Assembly (NCBI GenBank): GCA_021780585.1
Contig: JAJXYM010000255.1
Coordinates: forward strand, 1 to 6,501
DNA from: Deltaproteobacteria bacterium
GTDB lineage: Bacteria; Desulfobacterota; Binatia; Binatales; Binataceae
Direction: 5' to 3'
Length of the DNA stretch: 6,501 nucleotides
The notes under the pieces were generated by a model that searched no databases, was not told the DNA's origin, and worked only from the letters and a program-made list of their open reading frames with translations. Both the position numbers and the translations under genes were made by a program. Of the stretch, positions 6,136 to 6,501 are shown piece after piece. Every line of letters begins with the position of its first letter. Within the stretch, counting starts at the first letter, position 1.

Positions 6136-6174
6136 GGCGATCCGGGTACGGTCCGGCAAATGTTCGCGCTTGCG

Positions 6175-6203
6175 TTGAATCGCTTTTCTCAAAACAGTAT
6201 AGT
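6175..6203 (+). promoter_or_regulatory. Sigma-70 promoter for the lipoprotein gene
   Basis: TTGAAT (6175-6180) and TATAGT (6198-6203) are separated by exactly 17 bases, matching consensus at 4 of 6 and 5 of 6 positions. Transcription would begin near 6210. Confidence 0.65.
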
Positions 6204-6372
6204 CGCAACCGCGAAGCGCTCGTACCGCCCTGCGTGGCGGGAGATTATGCACTTCAGGCTCGCTACATCCGATCAACTAGTTTCAACCGGCAGACACTTG
6301 GCCGGCGTCGGCGTTCGCTTCCCCGGCTGCGTTGGCGCCTGTCTCCGCAACCGTCGATAACGACGAAATGGG

Positions 6373-6378
6373 GGAGGT
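6373..6378 (+). promoter_or_regulatory. Ribosome binding site of the lipoprotein gene
   Basis: GGAGGT lies 5 bases before GTG 6384. It favours this GTG over the in-frame ATG at 6411, whose nearest SD-like AAGGAG is 16 bases away. Confidence 0.85.
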
Positions 6379-6383
6379 TTAAG

Positions 6384-6501
6384 GTGCGAAGGAGAATAGG
6401 GACGTACCTGATGTGGGTGGCCATCCTGGGGATGGTATCGGCCTGCGGGATGACGGACGAGCAGCGGGAATACACGCTGGTGGGAGCGGCGACGGGCGCC
6501 G
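6384..6501 (+). CDS. Lipoprotein, N-terminal part (runs off the window)
   Basis: Thirty-nine codons are visible and open to the edge. The N-terminus is a lipoprotein signal peptide: a positively charged VRRRIG, a hydrophobic core (TYLMWVAILGM, 7-17), then the lipobox V18-S19-A20-C21, with Gly22 after the Cys. The mature part begins GMTDEQREYTLVGAATGA. A short polar stretch followed by a Gly/Ala-rich segment resembles small glycine-zipper outer-membrane lipoproteins (17-kDa-antigen-like), but too little is seen to be sure. The protein would be lipidated by Lgt and cut before Cys21 by signal peptidase II. Gly at +2 gives no clear inner-membrane retention signal. The GTG start is fixed by the adjacent GGAGGT, and a sigma-70 promoter lies about 180 bases upstream. 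Confidence 0.85.
   Translation, partial: MRRRIGTYLMWVAILGMVSACGMTDEQREYTLVGAATGA

Larger units (their letters stand above)
5969..6383. other. 415-nt divergent intergenic region
   Basis: This region separates the minus-strand CoA-transferase-family gene from the plus-strand lipoprotein gene. It contains a 7-2-7 dyad (6078-6093), a 12-bp palindrome (6124-6135), a seven-A run (6118-6124) and a plus-strand sigma-70 promoter (6175-6203). The promoter leaves a leader of about 175 nt, which includes a small CCGCC/GGCGG hairpin (6225-6240). No convincing coding frame, tRNA or riboswitch was recognised. No good minus-strand promoter for the CoA-transferase-family gene could be picked. Confidence 0.6.

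Noticed and set aside
5969..6160. Minus-strand promoter for the CoA-transferase-family gene (for example TTGCGC-N17-CGTAAC)
   Set aside because: The -10 match is only 3 of 6. No candidate stood out enough to annotate.
6160..6360. 66-codon plus-strand frame upstream of the lipoprotein gene
   Set aside because: It overlaps the predicted promoter, has no ribosome binding site and has a composition unlike the real genes.

Overview
The window is GC-rich bacterial DNA with one complete housekeeping gene on the plus strand (prfB, release factor 2), a same-strand block of five genes on the minus strand, and the first 39 codons of a plus-strand lipoprotein gene at the right edge. No rRNA, tRNA, CRISPR array, transposase or phage gene is visible. 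The lineage cannot be fixed from the sequence. The RF2 protein resembles, from memory, those of deltaproteobacteria-like lineages. An LLM-class (possibly F420-dependent) oxidoreductase beside a diiron protein and a CoA-transferase-family protein would suit a soil group such as Binatota/Desulfobacterota. The palindromic intergenic repeats at the left edge also recall elements common in alphaproteobacteria. All of this is inference.

Left edge (1-373): two near-identical copies of a ~103-nt unit, each with a perfect 9-bp hairpin, followed by a third, inverted and diverged hairpin and then the prfB leader. prfB (374-1502) needs a programmed +1 frameshift at an internal CTT-TGA-C with a Shine-Dalgarno-like GGAGG three bases upstream. 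The joined product has 375 residues, with SPF at 205-207 and GGQ at 250-252.

Minus-strand block, in transcription order (5968 down to 1542): acetyl-CoA hydrolase/CoA-transferase family protein; small NTF2/SnoaL-like protein; ferritin-like diiron protein; SCP2-like protein whose start overlaps the diiron stop (TGATG); LLM-class flavin oxidoreductase. A near-consensus sigma-70 promoter (TTGACA-N17-CATAAA) with a perfect 7-2-7 dyad at the predicted transcription start lies directly before the diiron gene. The block is therefore probably at least two transcription units: CoA-transferase plus NTF2-like, then diiron plus SCP2-like with or without the LLM gene. The mix (diiron oxygenase-like enzyme, lipid-binding SCP2 fold, NTF2 fold, flavin oxidoreductase, acyl-CoA handling) suggests oxidation of a hydrophobic or CoA-linked substrate, but none is identified. 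The CoA-transferase homologue has Gly where the family's catalytic Glu is expected.

Right edge: a 415-nt divergent intergenic region (5969-6383) holds two dyads and a good sigma-70 promoter (TTGAAT-N17-TATAGT) pointing at the lipoprotein gene, which starts with GTG behind a strong ribosome binding site.
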